DNA of 64,000 bases, taken from contig JAQPZY010001432.1 in NCBI GenBank assembly GCA_029931535.1, forward strand, positions 2,622,001 through 2,686,000, written 5' to 3'. The position numbers were made by a program, and so were the translations under genes. Numbering within the stretch: the stretch's first letter is position 1; each line of letters starts with the position of its first letter. The stretch is from Margaritifera margaritifera (taxonomy: Eukaryota; Mollusca; Bivalvia; Unionida; Margaritiferidae). Under the pieces are notes generated by a model. The model had not been told where the DNA came from. It saw only the letters and a list, made by a program, of their open reading frames with translations, and did no database searches. Below, in pieces: positions 22,817-35,114 of the stretch.

Positions 22817-24848
22817 TCACTCCTCAATAGATTCCTCGATATTGTCATACTGAGATTCTGTAATAGATGATGCATCCTTAATATGACAAGTTAGTGATGT
22901 TTTCTTTGTCAACTCATCTTTTTCCCATCTTTTGCAGCCCAGAAACCATAGAACTCTAGATACATGTGCACAACACCCAACAACCTGAGCACAAATCTTG
23001 CAGGTACAATACCATCCTTCAATGGAGTCTGTGGAATTGTTTGGCTTGTATTGGATCCACAGTGAATGGATTTTATTTCGGGAGTGCCGAGACTGGATTT
23101 TTATGTGTAGCAGACCTGGAAAATCCATGCATGCCATAACCTCATAGTGCCCTTCATCTGTGAAATGTTCACTGGTATAGTTTGGAGCCTGTTTAACTTG
23201 ATAGATGCCCATAGTGATGTCACGCATGTACTCAATTTATTAGCCTGTGGAATTCATTCAATTCACGAGTGGATGCATCAATCTTGAAGTAGACTTTGCG
23301 CTTGTTCACTAAGTTGTTTTCTTGAACCAGGATTTGAACCCTGTTTGGTTCCTTTGCCTTTTCAAGCATCCTTCTTGCAATCGCAGCTGTTGAAGGATCC
23401 ATGTTGGCCAGTGGTGGTCGGAATTTATTCATTAATGAACAAACAATCCTAAGGAAGTCCACAATATGTGGAACAAGTGTATTTGGCACTACTTTGTTGA
23501 AAAACTTCCACTGTTTTACTCGCGCATTAACACTCTCGACTACCCAGCGTACTTTTGTCACCAGTCTAGAAATGTTGGCATCTTCTGTTGAATGCTGCCT
23601 CTCTCCTTTTTGAAGAAACACTGGCATCTCAACTTTAAATCCTTGTTCCTGTAGGAAATCAACAGAGTCACGGAAACTCCTGTCTACAACAAAAACATCG
23701 CCCTCCTGTAACCAACTTGTAATGTCTTCAGCATTTGTTCTTACAAAATGTTTAGTGATGCTTGCATCGTTGTTATAATGGTCAGCTAAATATGGGCCTA
23801 AAACAGTTAAAATATAACCATCAGTTCCCACAACCATCATGGGTTTGATTAATGGTCGATTTTTATGTAAACTGTATGAACGTCGTTGGAAGTTATAGTT
23901 GGAGCCCTTTTGTATATATATATATGTGCCATTAAGGACAAGGACTGCCTCGTTGCTTCCAGTAGTGAATAACTCTCTTGCAGTTGGAGTGGTGTGCACA
24001 GATGAAAACACATTATGTGTGATGTGTTGGAAACCCAGGTGTTGACCAACAAAGTTAACCATAAGGGATTCCCTTACTGTTTGAATTATGCGTTGCACTT
24101 GTGCGGTTGTTAGATTGAAAATGGTAGATAAAATGGTGTTTGGAAGGCCTACCCGCAGTTTTGTAAGAAAAACACCTAGACAAGTGGATGGAGATCGGCC
24201 AGGAATATTGCATAGTGAATTCAAGAAAGAGGTAACTTCCTGGAATTGATCCCTTTTCAAGCCAGTAAGATGGAAATAGTCATCATCAGATAAGGAAGAA
24301 GGAACATCAAAGTTGAGATATGATTTTGTTTTAATTAGCTCACGCACATTTTGTAAAAGAGATGCAATATCTTTTCTTGAAAAGTGTTCAAACTGTTTTG
24401 TTGCATTGATAGATTGTAGGGCTTCATTAGTGAAGTAGGAGCTCTCCAAATGGAACTTGCAACATCTACTATATGAATTTATAAAAATACCACACTCTAC
24501 AAAAGACTGGGTTATAGCACAGGTTGGGACATTAACAAGATGATTGTGATGCCCATGTGGTCTTTTACATACAACACAACGTCTGTGAGATCTTGAGGTT
24601 GATGGAATTTGAAGCTGAATTGATTGTGGGCTTTTTATGCCAGAATTTGAAGTGTTTGGTAGCCGGAAATCTGAGTCATGCTGGGGACTGGATGAATTTG
24701 GGACTGACAGTCTTCTGTGATATTTTCTACGGCAGCTGGAGCAAACAACATCATCTTGTGTTACAGGCCTTTGCAATAATTTTTCTGTGTGATTTTGTAG
24801 AGCTTTTGCAAGTACTGTTCTTCTAGCTTGTGGTTTTGCCCTCCTCAT
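22817..24848 (-). pseudogene. ISL2EU/Harbinger-like DDE transposase with SWIM zinc finger, inactivated
   Basis: A 538-aa frame (24848-23232) followed, one base out of frame, by 136 aa (23227-22817). The N-terminus has two CxxC pairs (CSSCRRKYHRR and RRCVVCKRPHGHH), likely zinc-binding. The DDE core (DDE_Tnp_4/IS5-like) shows VLNGTYIYIQKGSNYNFQRR, HYNNDASITKHF, GDVFVVDRSFRDS and VTKVRWVVESVNARVKQW. The expected first catalytic Asp is Asn306; Asp389 and Glu438 remain. The second frame carries WYCTCKICAQVVGCCAHVSR, a SWIM finger (CxC...CxH), which relatives carry at the C-terminus of the same protein. A one-base shift at about 23231 and the D306N change make it inactive. Family assignment is from motif memory. 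Confidence 0.85.
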
Positions 24849-26340
24849 GCACCAAGATCATTGGAATGCTTTAGGCATTTCAGTTTTGTAGAAAGCAAAT
24901 GAATATTTGTATTTTAAAAAAATTATTTTCCAACAGCGAAATAAGAAAACAAGTAGTGTTTAATGTATATGCGAACATAAGTGAAAGAAGTGAGAATCAG
25001 CAGATCACTCTTGTACAATTGTGTGGAGGAGCAGCATATGACTATATGACATCCATTCGTATCTCAGTCTTTATTTCACACATAGTTCATTTACTCCTAG
25101 ACCATTCTTCAAACTTTCATATATGACATAAAGTCTTGTATTAAATCTATTTGTGGCTACTTTTCAATATTTTTGTAAGTATTAAAATCCTTTTTGGCAA
25201 TCATATTTAGTCTTTGATGATAATCATGGCCTGAGACCTCCACCCAGTGAAATGTGTCCTATATGGTGTGAAGCCTGAAAGATTAAATGAAAAAAAATTA
25301 AGAATAAAGAATCTGCTTATTATGAAGTAATTACTGTCAAAGGTGCCAACATTTTGCACTTCATAATCACTTTGGTCTGAATCTATTTTATGCTTGATAT
25401 GTTATATGTTAAGCAAGGCCCCCTTAAGAATGATGCATATTTTCCTTAGAATAAAGGACTTTCAGCTCTATATGTTATATCATATCTTCGGTAACACTTT
25501 GTGTTTTCATACATGATAGATAACTGTATAAAGTTGAAGTGAACATGAAATAAAATGAAAAAAAAAATTGCCATGGCCATAATTATGCATGATTTAAATA
25601 TTTTGAACCCATTTGTTCTTTGGTGGGTGGGAGTGGAAGTAATGCAAGTTGGTTTTTAATTTAAGAAACTAAAAAAAACATCCAGTCACTTTAGCTTTCA
25701 TGCAGACTGTAAACAATGTTACCAGTGATTGTGAAAAATATGATGTAATGTTTATTTTTCAGTAAATGTTAGGAAAAATCATTGATTTAGTAAGTAAAAA
25801 TTTACATTTGTCTGGTACACTTTTAAAAAATAATGTTGATGACTGCATATCAAAATGTGATAAAAAATTGAGTCTTAAAAACTTGAATATAAATAAACGT
25901 ATAAAAATTATACTATATAGTTATTGAATAATAATTTTTATACAACACTGCTTACACTACCATCATTTACAATATTTTTGTATGCTTCACATGGATTGCC
26001 AAATATTATTATTATTCTCAATATGAATTTCTCCAGAAGTCTGATGCAAGGATATTAGGCCCATCCACTCTAGTTTACTTTTAGATGAATACAATACCCA
26101 ACAAAAATTTACATTCCCTAAAAAATAAATATGACATATTTGGAACATATTGATGATCATATAAATGAATTCAGTGTTGGGCAATTGTTTTGGTATTATT
26201 TTTCGGTATTTTTTGTGACTTATGAAAATCGAGTTCTCAGTCAATAAAGTACCTAACCTTTAAATTGAAAATTATTGATATTAGAGGTATTAGGTTTATG
26301 AAATACATAATTGGGAAGAAGGTCGAGAAAGAAAAAAAAA
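24849..26340. other. unassigned stretch upstream of the transposase
   Basis: AT-rich with short chance open frames only (for example 26244-25987). A nuclease ORF as found in some ISL2EU elements was looked for and not seen. Confidence 0.45.
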
Positions 26341-26409
26341 GTTGATGGTGGGATTCGAACCCAGTACGTCGGCTTTGCATGTAAACGCTCTACCATTTGA
26401 GCTGTGAAC
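26341..26409 (-). repeat. tRNA-like sequence (tRNA pseudogene or SINE head)
   Basis: The reverse complement reads AGCTCAAATGGTAGAGCG (A-box-like, D-arm GCTC/GAGC) and ends TGGGTTCGAATCCCACC, with a perfect B box GGTTCGAATCC and a T-arm of four pairs. The anticodon arm and acceptor stem do not pair well (about three acceptor mismatches), so it is not a functional tRNA gene. Confidence 0.6.
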
Positions 26410-27440
26410 ATAGACTATAAATAACTGCTCTATTATGCAGATATGCTCGACATTGATTGTTCGTTTTCAGTTGTCTAGTTGGGTGCAGATGATCCTATGT
26501 TGTTTACTCACTTCATGCACAATTTTTAACAAGTTAATATTGTTTCAATATGAAGAATGGCCGAGTTAATAATATGTGCTTAAGTATACGCTGGTTGAAG
26601 TCTTTCTATCTGAGTGTTTATGTAAATGCACTACAATACTGTACTGTGTACAGGACGCATATCATTTAGTTCACAGGTTAAGTATGGTAATAGAAATGAA
26701 CATAAAGCGATATTCTCTTTCATTATTAAAAAAAATAATGGAAATATACTTACCTTACTATTAGTTACAGCATGCTTTTTGTAAAAAATTGGCAACGTAA
26801 AAAAGTATAGTTAATGTTGACTCCGCTCAGTCTCTGTTTACTTTAGTTTCCAAATTCCCCTCTAGCGCCTCTCTAAAAAATCGCATGCCCATTGCAATTT
26901 AGAAAGGATAAAGAAATACAGAAATGAATGAATAACATTGTTTAAAAAATCTGATTTGTTCTTTTTACTGAATTTTTTAATGAAAATACTGGAAGAAATA
27001 AAAGAACGCACTGTAGAAAATGCTGTTCTATTTGTTCATGCGCGGTGATACGTAGGTAGCGACTGTGGAACGGGGAAATAAAATGCCAACGCCACCTAGA
27101 CAGTAAAAATCGATTATTTTTAGTTTTGAGTGAAAAGCGCAACCCTGCTCCAATATGATAATATGAAAGAAGTTTGTTTTTCACAAAAAATACTAAATCT
27201 GTGAAAATGTATTATTGGAGCAAGCCTGCGCAAATATTGTTTTTCTACTTTAAAGTTGCTCAAATTGAGCATTTTATCTTCAATTTCCAACACCAGCCCA
27301 TTTTTCAAAGGTCGTGTTTTGGTATGAAAAATAAACCTATAAGCATAATTGCTGTAGAAGAGTGTGAATTGTATCTGGAATAATACAATGAAACAAAGAG
27401 TCATTAAATTTCTGAGTATTTATTTTCTTCATAAAAACGT
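26410..27440. other. unassigned stretch
   Basis: Chance open frames only; no domain or RNA recognised. Confidence 0.45.
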
Positions 27441-27783
27441 GGGCAGAAAATGGCCCTTATTCAGTATAGTCCTTTATTTATTTGCCACATTCCAAGAGAA
27501 AGAGCATGTCCAAAAGGCTGGCCATATGTAATATGAGCCTTTGAAAATTGTAAAGAAACCTGATTGCCTCAGTGAAACTATCTTCAAAATGGAAATGAGT
27601 ATCTGTGATGGACTGGCATTCAATCAAAAAGTATTTGTTTGCTGTCTGTAATGTCCCCAAGGAAAGTGGGATAAGCTCTAGCCCCATATTTTCAACAATT
27701 CTTAAGCACAAAGCTCAAGCTATAAGTCAGGAAAGTTTGGTTTTCTGTAACTTTAAATAGAATAAGAGGCATAGAACATTAAT

Positions 27784-28314
27784 TCTTAATTTTCCATACT
27801 TTGATTCTTCTTAATTTTCCATACTTTGATTCCTCTTGATTTTCCATACTTTGATTCCTCTTGATTTTCCATACTTTGATTCCTCTTGATTTTCCATACT
27901 TTGATTCCTCTTGACTTTTCATACTCTGATTCTTCTTGATTTTCCATACTCTGATTCCTCTTGATTTTTCATACTTTGATTCCTTTTGATTTTCCATACT
28001 TTGTTTCCTTTAAATTTTCCATACTTTGATTCCTCTTGATTTTCCATACTTTGATTCCTCTTGACTTTCCATACTTTGATTCCTCTTGATTTTCCATACT
28101 CGGATTCCTCTTGATTTTCTATACTCTGATTCCTCATGATTTTCCATACTTTGATTCCTTTTGATTTTCCATACTTTGATTCCTTTTGATTTTCCATACT
28201 TTGATTCCTCTTGATTTTCCATACTTTGATTCCTCTTGATTTTCCATACTCTGATTCCTCTTGATTTTCCATACTTTGATTCCTCTTGACTTTCCATACT
28301 TTGATTCCTCTATC
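27784..28314. repeat. 24-bp minisatellite
   Basis: About 22 copies of TTTCCATACTTTGATTCCTC TTGA (24 bp, 8 codons). Because the unit is a multiple of three with no minus-strand stops, several overlapping minus open frames arise (repeating KSRGIKVWKIKRNQSMENQE). These are artefacts of the repeat. Confidence 0.97.
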
Positions 28315-29084
28315 ATCATGCTAAATTTCAATAATGTAAATGTACTCCAAGTGTCATATCCAAATTTGGGTTTCTGAACTTGAGTTTGAGTTTCATACTC
28401 AACAAGTTTCGAGAATATGGAGCCTGGCTTATAACACCCATCTTGGTTATGAAGGTTAAACTTTCAAGAAAAGACGAATGTCTCTAAAACTGTACTAGTA
28501 TAGATATAGTAACAACACTCAAGAGCAACAGTGATCTTGGTTGGCCTAAGAGTGTTACTATGGAAATGGATTCAATGAATGTGGCCTGTTGTGATAGTGG
28601 AGGGAACTAACTGCTGAATCCATAACCACAGTCACACACTCATGGACCAACAGTTATCACTGTCACTGAAGGGTGTAGTCACTTTATGTATTAGGATACC
28701 AAATTCAGTCAGAACAAATAAAGTGACAATAATTTTGACACACATTGACGTCATCATTGAGGGCACTGGATCAACATGCGAGGGAACTAGTTCATCAAGT
28801 GAGGGAACTAGTTCATCACATAAGGGCATTAGTTCATCACATGACGGAACTAGTTCTTCTTGTCAGACAAATAGTTCACTGGCATTACACTGGCAGGAAC
28901 TTAGTCAAATTTTACCTTAATTCATTAGGTGTACTAATGGCTTAAAATGTAGGAGTTTGTCTAGGCTTGCAAGGTCACTGAGAGTACATAACTTCTTCTG
29001 GGTGGGATGTTGATCTATCCCAGGTTAAATCTGCATAAGATTCTGTTTTTATTTACAAGAAAGTCAATTACAGTAAGTATGGTT
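28315..29084. other. unassigned stretch with short 24-bp repeats
   Basis: At 28765-28870, four to five copies of a degenerate 24-bp unit (GAGGGAACTAGTTCATCA...). Otherwise nothing recognised. Confidence 0.55.
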
Positions 29085-29180
29085 AAGTGTCTTACTCATA
29101 GGCACAACACAAATGGCTGCAGCAGGATTCAAACCCACAACTTTCTGATCATGACTCCACAAAGCCAACCATAAGAACAT
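29085..29180 (-). repeat. tRNA-derived SINE-like fragment
   Basis: Plus strand AAGTGTCTTACTCATAGGCA, CAACACAAATGGCTGCAGCA and GGATTCAAACCCACAACTTT (reverse complement has a near B box GGGTTTGAATCC). The 'GTGTCTTGCTCA.GG.CACAAC' plus B-box arrangement is common to tRNA-derived repeats of many invertebrates. The transcription direction would be minus. Confidence 0.55.
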
Positions 29181-29602
29181 GCTCCTTCCCAGGCTCAGGG
29201 GTACTTTAAACTTCTCTAAACCTTGTTAACACCAGTGCTTTGTTACTCATTATGGGAAGGGATACAAAGTATAATGTCACCATAAAGAACTGAACCCAGT
29301 TCATCTGTTCCATATTTAGGCACACATAACACTACACTAAACAGCTGAGACCAGTAAGGCTGGTTATTAGGTGGACTCATATACATCAACCCCTACACTC
29401 CTCCCATGCACTGTCTACTGAATCCTAAACATGCCCACCAAATGTAATGGGAATGGATACAAAGAATAACTATCACCATTGAAAATAAAACCTGGTTTGT
29501 CTGGTTCACAAAATCTGGCACACATACACTAAAAGGTCCAGACCATCTAAGTCTCATACACCTCAGCTTCTATACTTTTCCCCATGTCAATTAACCACAG
29601 TA
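29181..29602. repeat. diverged direct repeats, unassigned
   Basis: Two diverged copies (about 29240-29390 and 29430-29580) sharing TGGGAAGGGATACAAAGTAT, ATGTCACCAT and GGCACACATA. Unknown family. Confidence 0.5.
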
Positions 29603-29806
29603 CCGTAAGACTCGTGTATAATCCAAGTCCAAATGCAAACAACTTTATACCCTGATCTGCCGTCACATAATGCGCCAGCAGATCAGAGTCTATGTTGTTT
29701 GTTCTACTGATTAGTCCTTATAAACTGCATAGAACCAGATCTGCCTGCGCATTATGTGACAGCAGATCTGGGTCTATGCAGTTTGCTTATGTGCGAATAT
29801 ATACGG
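29603..29806 (+). mobile_element. double-hairpin MITE, complete copy
   Basis: TA on both flanks. CCGTAAGACTCGTGTATAAT at the left and GTGCGAATATATACGG at the right. Both internal hairpins are present (CATAATGCGCCAGCAGATCA; GCGCATTATGTGACAGCAGA at their loops). Confidence 0.9.
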
Positions 29807-30171
29807 TAGTACTCCATATAGTTTCCGATGTTAGCTCCTCTGTTCCCGCTACATATTTCTAGATTCACTGCATCCCTAAATGATGTTTCCAATACATCTT
29901 AATTGCTCCATCACACCTTTTAAAGGTTACAGCATACTAAAAAACTTCATTTTAAAACTAATTTCAACATTTTTAAAGGGCAATTTCCCACATGTCTGAA
30001 AGCATATACATTACTTTTATGAATGTTTCTGGTAAACTGCATGGTTGATGGTTATAAGACTGAAATGCTGTACATCTACCATTACACCTTCATTGGCATT
30101 TTGGGGAGAACTCTGAACACTCACAGCTGATGTAAGAAGAAACTGATAAAACTATTTTCTATTTGTCTCAC
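29807..30171. other. unassigned intronic stretch
   Basis: Nothing recognised. Confidence 0.4.
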
Positions 30172-30296
30172 CCTGTTTGCTAGGCATTTGTTGTTCTTGT
30201 CATACATGAAGATGTCCAGATTGTTGTTGTTAGGAACTTGGCTGGCAACCCAGACCTGTGTGTGGTCTTCCTTCATCAGTTCATAGTCATCAGGAC
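30172..30296 (-). CDS. LRRK: LRRK exon l (WD40-like propeller)
   Basis: 125 nt, phase 1 in and phase 0 out. It encodes PDDYELMKEDHTQVWVASQV, then NNNNLDIFMYDKNNKCLANR. 'QVWVAS...LDIFMYD' has the beta-strand spacing of a WD40-like blade, as in the LRRK C-terminal propeller. The acceptor is GCCATAG and the donor GTGAGA. It joins the exon 6.8 kb upstream in phase. Confidence 0.85.
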
Positions 30297-30599
30297 CTAT
30301 GGCAGAAATAAATTTATCAGACTAACTTAATGATATGATGTTTCATAAATCCATTTCTTATTTTCAATATCTCATATGTGTGATATCATGTATATGATCT
30401 GAAGTGATCATATGCAATTCAAGTCTTACCACTGAACTCATTTAAAAGTTTACTAAGCAAACTTTTGGTATATTCAATCATGTGGTACATAGAATCTAAT
30501 TTGTGTTAATCTAATATGCAATTTACAAATCATATAATAGTAAAGAAATGCATTCAAAATAAAAACCAATTTCAGGAACCTTTGAGAGAAATCAAAAGG

Positions 30600-30965
30600 A
30601 TTTGTGTTTGTAATACACAAATGGTACCCACTGCAGATTTTTCAAACAATGTTCAAAAAATCCCAAACCTGCATCTACATGTGTAAACAAATATGTATAC
30701 CAAACTTCATTTGTGAATGTCAAGCAATTATTGTGTAATTGCGCCAACAAGATTTCACCAAAAAGTCTCAGTCCACAATTCAAACATTATTCTAAAACAT
30801 CCAAATCATTTAAAATCATGCAAAGTCATCTACATGCTTACCAAATTTTGTTTTAGGTCAAGCAGTTTTTGTATAATCATGCAAACTAGATTTTCACTCT
30901 GAAAGTCTAATCCAAAAAGTACAAAAAAAACCAAACAAAAATATATAAATCATTCAAAGTGTTAA
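30600..30965. repeat. family-3 tandem repeat
   Basis: Two to three units of about 140-165 bp containing CCAAACTTCATTTGTGAATG, TCAAGCAATTATTGTGTAAT, GCCAACAAGATTTCACC. It is related to the array at 47500-48125 (CCAAACTTCATTTGTCTGAC...GTGCTAACAAAGTTTTCATC). Confidence 0.75.
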
Positions 30966-32333
30966 TAAATCTATATCTAATTCAGCTCAGCATTGCAAAT
31001 GGTATCAATGTCTGTAGCTCAGTGAATATTCAAATAAGCATCTCGAAATGTAGCTACAATTACTGAATTTATTCACACATTAATGATTTCAACACCACTT
31101 GTATCAACATAGAGAGCAACACTATTCATGTGATACATGCTGAAAAAGACAAGTCTGTGTACATGTAATTTGCCATATTCCTGGAGTTATGGAAGAGTCC
31201 ATTTCTAATACAGGACTGAGCAGTTATGGAGCTGTCACATGCCACAGGTACACAAACACCCACAGGATCATCAAAATAAACTTTTTACTGATCCTACCTA
31301 AATTTCATTGATCCTGCTAAAATCAAACAGAAGCCAGTCCAGTTTCTAGTTCAAAATTCTTATTCATTAACATCAACTGAAAACAATAACAACTGTATTT
31401 CACCAACAAGTCTCATGAAAGAAGTACCTCATGCACTTTCGTATTTCTCTGAATACTCAGTGCAAGAAAGTGCACAACATCACAGCCCCTCTTGGGTCAT
31501 ACTTCAGCCATTTGTGTTCATTATTCCAGCATTTCTGGTACTTTCTTAGTCTCTTCTCTTGATCATATTTCCAATCATGCTCTCTCTTGTCATCATCTTA
31601 TTTCTCCCATTTCTGTGTTGGCTGCGCACCTTGCAAGTATTTCCACATGTTTACAATTGTCACCACACAATGCACTGAATGTTTATCAACAACGATGTAA
31701 ATATTAAAACACATTGTTCAGTATAATTCTGGACTATTTATTAAGTCGGTGAACACTGTCTTTTCTGATTGGTCAATATTAGCCCGAGACCCTATACCTT
31801 TTCTTATCATCAGTAATGAAATCAGTGCCTAAGGAGCAGTACACCAGGCTAGTTGCATGTGCTGTTATGACAGCAACCAGTGGTAATTTTCACTGCTCCA
31901 ACGGATTAGTGATGGCTGGGTTTTAGTGATCTGCAGGCAAAATCACTAACTGCAGGGTAGTTGATTAGCATTAAATTCTAGCCCTACATATGTGTGTGTT
32001 GGGGGGGGGGGAGGTAACAGTGCATCAGCACAATCCTGGCTATATGGTGCCAAGTAAGTTTAGGCATTCTAAAAAAGTTGTACAAAACAAAGATAATGGC
32101 AAAAAAGTTTAAAATTCCTAAAATACCAGTAAAATTTTGCTATATAAACCTAACTCTATTAAAATGTCCAAGACTTTATCATAATGGGGCACATCCCTTG
32201 CAAAATGGTTGCAGCCATTAGTTGCCTCTTACAACATTTAGGAAAATGCATCAGGCCTATTCTACACCCACGAGCCCAGAGGATAAACATCATAGAAGTA
32301 AAATTATGTAATTTATTATCTTCATATGCAGTA

Positions 32334-32335
<2 letters not shown>
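30966..32335. other. unassigned intronic stretch
   Basis: No exon or known repeat recognised. Chance open frame 31492-31707. A G9-G10 run at about 32001-32011. Confidence 0.45.

Positions 32336-32377
<42 letters not shown>
32336..32377. repeat. (TA)n microsatellite
   Basis: About 40 bp of uninterrupted TA. Confidence 0.97.
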
Positions 32378-32380
<3 letters not shown>

Positions 32381-32834
32381 TTCATTCGTTCGTTCATTGG
32401 ATTAACGACCTGTGCGGCCATTCGGCCATTTACATCGATATATATGGCTTCTAAAGACAGTTTTACTTATCTCTTAGATGCAATGCTAGATACTGTAGCA
32501 TCAATAAACAGGTATACATTTGAGTTTTTCGAACTATAAAGATGTAGACTACTCCATAAAAGTCATATGCACAAAATATCTTCTAGCCTGTAACATTGTC
32601 TTTTCTACTTGATAACTTCTTCAAAATATTCAATTTGATGTTTCTCGACTATATATGTCATTTGTATTTGCCTAATATCCTTTCATGAATGTTTATACAA
32701 CAAAGTGTACTGAATTAAATTGAATTATGAATAGTAAAAAATATATTATTGCACTAGTAGGCAAGCAAAGTTATCCTACACTTTTTCTTTCATGCTGAGA
32801 AAACAAAATGTACTAGTTGCTAATATTAAAAACT
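32378..32834. other. unassigned stretch
   Basis: Nothing recognised. Confidence 0.4.
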
Positions 32835-32983
32835 CTCAAAGGTCAATGGTTGTATGATGTAGTCCAAGGTGTAGAGGTCAAAGGCCAAGTTGGTTCTATG
32901 ATGTAGTCCAAGTTGTAGAGTTCAAAGGCCAAGATGGTTGTATGATGTAGTCCAAGGTGAAGAGGTCAAAGGCCAAGTTGACT
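32835..32983. repeat. 52-bp tandem repeat, three copies
   Basis: Three units with TCAAAGGCCAAGTTGGTTST, ATGATGTAGTCCAAGGTGTA and GAGG, about 52 bp apart. Confidence 0.9.
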
Positions 32984-33217
32984 GATTGACGTGTAGAGGA
33001 AGCCATGAATGTGAATATGATGAGCATGCAGTGTTTGTTGTGTGCAAACATTTACCAAAACACAAGAGAAGACTTTGAACCCAAGAGCATAGTCCATGGG
33101 GTTTAAAGTCATTCCTGTGTGCTATGGCAAATTTCTGCACACAGCAAACCATATATAATTGTCATTCATACATGATCAGTAATCCCAATGAGTAATTTTG
33201 AACAACAACTACTAAAA

Positions 33218-34742
33218 ACAAGATTCCCTTGAAGGGACTCATACTCTACTGTCCACAAAGGCTTTCCAGGAATTCAAGATAAAACTATTTCTTCTTTTAT
33301 GCTGTTGAGTGTTGAACCATCTCTGATATTCTTGAGTAATTTCAAATTAGCTGCTGCAGCAGCCATACTGAATGTTAAGATCGGCACCATTTTTTTTTTT
33401 AGGACCAACATTTTTTATAAAAAACCAATGCCAATGTGATCATCCATACTGGAGCAGTAGCAATATAAAGATTTTCAAAGTGGCCATGTGGCAACCACAT
33501 TGGCACTATTTTGATTTAGGATGAACTAGATATCAAAAGAAAACCCTATGTCAATATGGTCATCAATTCAGGAGGAATAGTGATAACAAGATTTTCAAGA
33601 TGGCCACAATGGTGACCAATACTGAATGTTCGATCGGCATGATTTTTATTTATGATTAACTAGACACAGTACAAAGTCTTCTGAAGAAAACTCCATGCCA
33701 ATATGACTTTCCATTTCAGGAGTAGCAATAAAAACATTTTCAAGATCGCTGTAATGGCTGCCATATTGGATGTCAAATTGTCACCATTTTCATTTAGGAC
33801 CAACTATACACTATAAGAAGTCTCTTGGTGAAAACCCCATGTTGATAAGATCATCCATCTAGGAGGAGTAACAATAACAAGATCATCATAAGAAGTCTTC
33901 TGGTAAAAACCCCATGTCTTTCCGTTTAAGACAAGTAGCTATAACTTGATTTTCAACATGGCTGCTATGGTGCCCATATTGGATGTCAGATCAGCACCAT
34001 TTTCATTTACAACCAACTTGAGATCACAAGTCTTATGTTGAAAACCTAATGTTATTATTATCCATCTAGGAGAAGTAGATATAACAAGATTTTCAAGCTG
34101 GTCACTTTAGCAATAACAAGCTTTTCAAGATGGCTGCTATGGTGGCCATATTGGATGTCATATTGGCACTGTTTTCATTCAGGACCAACTAGATATCATA
34201 AGAAGTCTTTAAATGAAAACCTCATGCTGATATGACCATCCATTCAGAAGGAGTAGCGATAATAAGATTTTCAAGATGACCACAATGGTGGCCTTACTAG
34301 ATGTCCCAGTGTCACCACTTTCGTCTAGGACCAACTAGACATCATAAGAAGTATTCTGGTGAAAACACCATGTCAATATGACTTTCCACTTAAGAGTAAC
34401 AATAACAAGATTTTAAAGATGACTGCCATGGTGGGCATACTGGAGATTTTCATTTAGGACAAACTAGACATCATAATAAGTCTTTTAGTTACAATGCATG
34501 TTGATATAACCATCCATTCAGGAATAGTAGAGATAATCAGATTTTCAAGATGGCCTCTGGGGTGCCATTTTTATTTAGGACAAACTAGATCATGGGATGA
34601 ATGTTTGTGTAAAGTTTCAAAGTAATCCTCCATGTAGTTTAGTAGTTTAGGAGGAGAAGCAACAGCAAACTTGTGCTAACAGATGGACAGACAACAGGCC
34701 TTCCCATAAGCTCTTCCATTCTATGACCAATAGAGCTAAAAA
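33218..34742 (+). mobile_element. family-2 modular element: head, tandem core, hairpin tail
   Basis: The head ACAAGATTCCCTTGAAGGGA (33218) plus about 130 bp recurs at 49680, 50076 and 61655. The core is about nine degenerate units of roughly 146 bp: TTTTCAAGATGGCTGCCATG, GTGGCCATATTGGATGTCAG, ATCAGCACCATTTTCATTTA, GGACCAACTAGACATCATAA, GAAGTCTTCTGGTGAAAACC. The tail contains GTGCTAACAGATGGACAGAC and the hairpin ATAAGCTCTTCCATTC...CCAATAGAGCTAAAAA (34706-34742). Confidence 0.85.
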
Positions 34743-35114
34743 CCATTCCAGAATATGAGTCTTTCTGCACTGCTAAAATAAGAATTAGGTTAATAAAATC
34801 TTAAATATCCACTGTTCAGGGTAAGTTACAAGACTTGTAAGACTTGACCTTGTGACTCTGCAATAAACTTGCTGTGGAGAATGAAATGTGGTAAAGGTAT
34901 TGCCTTATTTTAGTTATCACAAGCCCCTGCCCCTCTGATGACAAAATCACATCTTTGCCCACCTTTGGCCAAAACATCAGTGCCACATTAATCTTACCAT
35001 AATGTCATCTGAAACTCATGTGAGACTGCTCAGTAGTTGGCATGAGTAAAACAAGAAGCTCAAGTGGGCCTGAGATAGGATAACTGGATAACATCTACCT
35101 AATATCCAAAAGAG
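34743..35114. other. unassigned stretch
   Basis: Nothing recognised. Confidence 0.4.

Noticed and set aside
26341..26409. Functional tRNA gene
   Set aside because: Acceptor stem has about three mismatches, positions 8-9 appear missing, and the anticodon stem does not pair.
24899..26764. Second transposon ORF (nuclease) expected in some ISL2EU elements
   Set aside because: Open frames here are short and show no nuclease motif.
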